Positions 34,814 through 35,764 of a stretch of DNA of 35,764 bases are shown here, in pieces. Both the position numbers and the translations under genes were made by a program. Under the pieces are notes generated by a model, which was not told the DNA's origin, did no database searches, and was given only the letters and a program-made list of their open reading frames with translations. The stretch lies in assembly GCA_945870865.1 (NCBI GenBank), contig CAMBTO010000016.1, positions 1 through 35,764 on the forward strand, in the 5' to 3' direction. Numbering within the stretch: position 1 is the stretch's first letter; each line of letters opens with the position of its first letter. The DNA comes from Klebsiella pneumoniae. Lineage in GTDB: Bacteria; Pseudomonadota; Gammaproteobacteria; Eutrophobiales; Eutrophobiaceae.

Positions 34814-35764
34814 ATGTTGAACAAGCATACCCGTAGGGAATTTATTAAAACTGCATCAGCACTCGGTATGGCCGGGATGCTGCCCGTTAACGGATTCGCA
34901 CAGACCACAGGCGCCATGCTGACCCGCGCCATTCCTGGCACCACAGAAATGCTGCCAGTGATCGGCTTTGGCTCGACAGCGGCGGTAAGACTGATAGTCC
35001 AGGACGGCCCGGCACAGATGACCGGACTGCTGGAGACGATGGTCAAGATGGGCGCCAGCGTGATTGATACCGCACCGAGGGAAGCGGAGATTGATGAAGC
35101 GTTTGGCAAGGTGCTGGTATTACCGCAGTTCAAGGGCAAGTTTTTTGTGACGACGAAGATTGGGCTGAATCGTTTTCTGGATGTACGTGAAGTCGACAAG
35201 CAGGGCGGGATTGGCCAGTACGAACAGACAAAGAAACTGTTCCAACGCTCCCCGGCGGACCTGATTCTGGTCGAGAGCATGACCGACATGGACCTGCACT
35301 GGCCCACGCTGAAAGACTGGAAAAAAAGTGGCGAGGCACGTTATATCGGCATCACCACCTCGGCCACCGCCGACCATGAGCGGATGGAAGCCTATATGAA
35401 GAGCGACAAACCGGACTTTATCCAGGTGAATTATTCCTTGCTGGAGCCGGAAGCCGAGCAGCGGATACTCCCGTTGGCACGCGATATGGGTATTGCCGTA
35501 TTGATCAACAGCCCGTACAACGGCGGTGAATTTTTCAAACAGGTGAAAGGTCACGACCTGCCGGAATGGGCCGCAGAATTTGATTGTACCTCCTGGGCGC
35601 AATTCAACCTGAAATATCTGCTCGGCGAGATGGCTATCAACAGTATCCTGACGGAGACGACCAAGGTCAGCAATATGGTCGACAATCTGAGTGGCGGCAT
35701 CGGTCGTCTGCCGGATGATGCCATGCGCAAGAAGATGAAGGCGCACTTCAGCTCACTGGCAAAG
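34814..35764 (+). CDS. Tat-exported aldo/keto-reductase-like protein, copy 2 (cut by window end)
   Basis: A paralogue of the preceding gene; 317 codons are visible and no stop is reached, though alignment with copy 1 suggests only a few residues are missing. The start ATG at 34814 follows AAGGAAAGAG. The Tat signal is TRREFIKTASALGMAGMLPVNGFAQ. Asp85 and Lys115 are kept. The catalytic Tyr is again Glu (Glu90), and the His position is Glu in DLILVESM. Both copies share the substitution at the Tyr, so it predates the duplication and is probably selected. Spacing of 34 bases points to one message. Confidence 0.88.
   Translation, partial: MLNKHTRREFIKTASALGMAGMLPVNGFAQTTGAMLTRAIPGTTEMLPVIGFGSTAAVRLIVQDGPAQMTGLLETMVKMGASVIDTAPREAEIDEAFGKVLVLPQFKGKFFVTTKIGLNRFLDVREVDKQGGIGQYEQTKKLFQRSPADLILVESMTDMDLHWPTLKDWKKSGEARYIGITTSATADHERMEAYMKSDKPDFIQVNYSLLEPEAEQRILPLARDMGIAVLINSPYNGGEFFKQVKGHDLPEWAAEFDCTSWAQFNLKYLLGEMAINSILTETTKVSNMVDNLSGGIGRLPDDAMRKKMKAHFSSLAK

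Noticed and set aside
34198-35307. A 369-codon minus-strand open frame across both AKR genes
   Set aside because: It is antisense to two clear paralogous coding regions, has no family features, and repeats the same shadow sequence twice because the genes are duplicates.
35120-35746. A 208-codon minus-strand open frame at the window end
   Set aside because: It is antisense to the second AKR gene and has no protein-like signature; it is a by-product of codon use.

Overview
The window looks like chromosomal DNA from a free-living, aerobically respiring proteobacterium, most likely a gammaproteobacterium. The reasons are a complete 14-gene nuoA-N operon with separate nuoC and nuoD (not the fused nuoCD of enterics), a NuoG of 787 residues, SCO and PCuAC copper chaperones, and Tat, tripartite tricarboxylate and SLC13 transport genes. 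The species cannot be named. I see no tRNA, rRNA, CRISPR array, insertion sequence or phage gene.

Layout. 1-819 (minus): the N-terminal part of a CPA1-type Na+/H+ antiporter cut by the window edge. 820-1531: mostly gene-free, with one short sigma-region-4-like reading frame. 1532-3524 (plus): an SCO1/SenC copper protein, then one reading frame that fuses a periplasmic PCuAC copper chaperone to a phosphatidylserine decarboxylase. 3533-18069 (minus): nuoN back to nuoA, that is, the complex I operon read right to left from a near-consensus promoter at 18155-18183. 18385-19140 (plus): a divergent SDR-fold protein. 19176-22515 (minus): a Tat-targeted molybdenum hydroxylase (large and [2Fe-2S] subunits) with a DoxX-like membrane protein upstream. 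22755-23882 (plus): a D-2-hydroxyacid dehydrogenase with a signal peptide. 23958-28316 (minus): an operon tctB-tctA-mmgE/prpD-tctC. 28551-31319 (plus): a possible 33-codon leader ORF, an SLC13/DASS carboxylate transporter and a Tat-targeted amidohydrolase. 31413-33687 (plus): a YdjM-like membrane hydrolase and an EamA transporter. 33820-35764 (plus): two tandem Tat-targeted aldo/keto-reductase-like proteins, the second cut by the window end.

How it fits together. The left half is respiration: copper delivery to cytochrome oxidase and complex I. The right half (18385 to the end) reads as an accessory catabolic region for organic acids or aromatic/heterocyclic acids. A TTT system and an SLC13 carrier share one intergenic region with overlapping divergent promoter candidates, and an MmgE/PrpD enzyme is embedded in the TTT operon. 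Around them sit enzymes from families that are normally cytoplasmic but here carry Tat or Sec export signals (Mo hydroxylase, D-2-hydroxyacid dehydrogenase, amidohydrolase, two AKRs). Several of the oxidoreductase-fold proteins (the SDR and both AKRs) lack the standard catalytic residues. The strongest oddities are the PCuAC-Psd fusion, whose two halves should work on opposite sides of the inner membrane and which has a plausible internal start, and this concentration of exported and catalytically altered dehydrogenase-like proteins.
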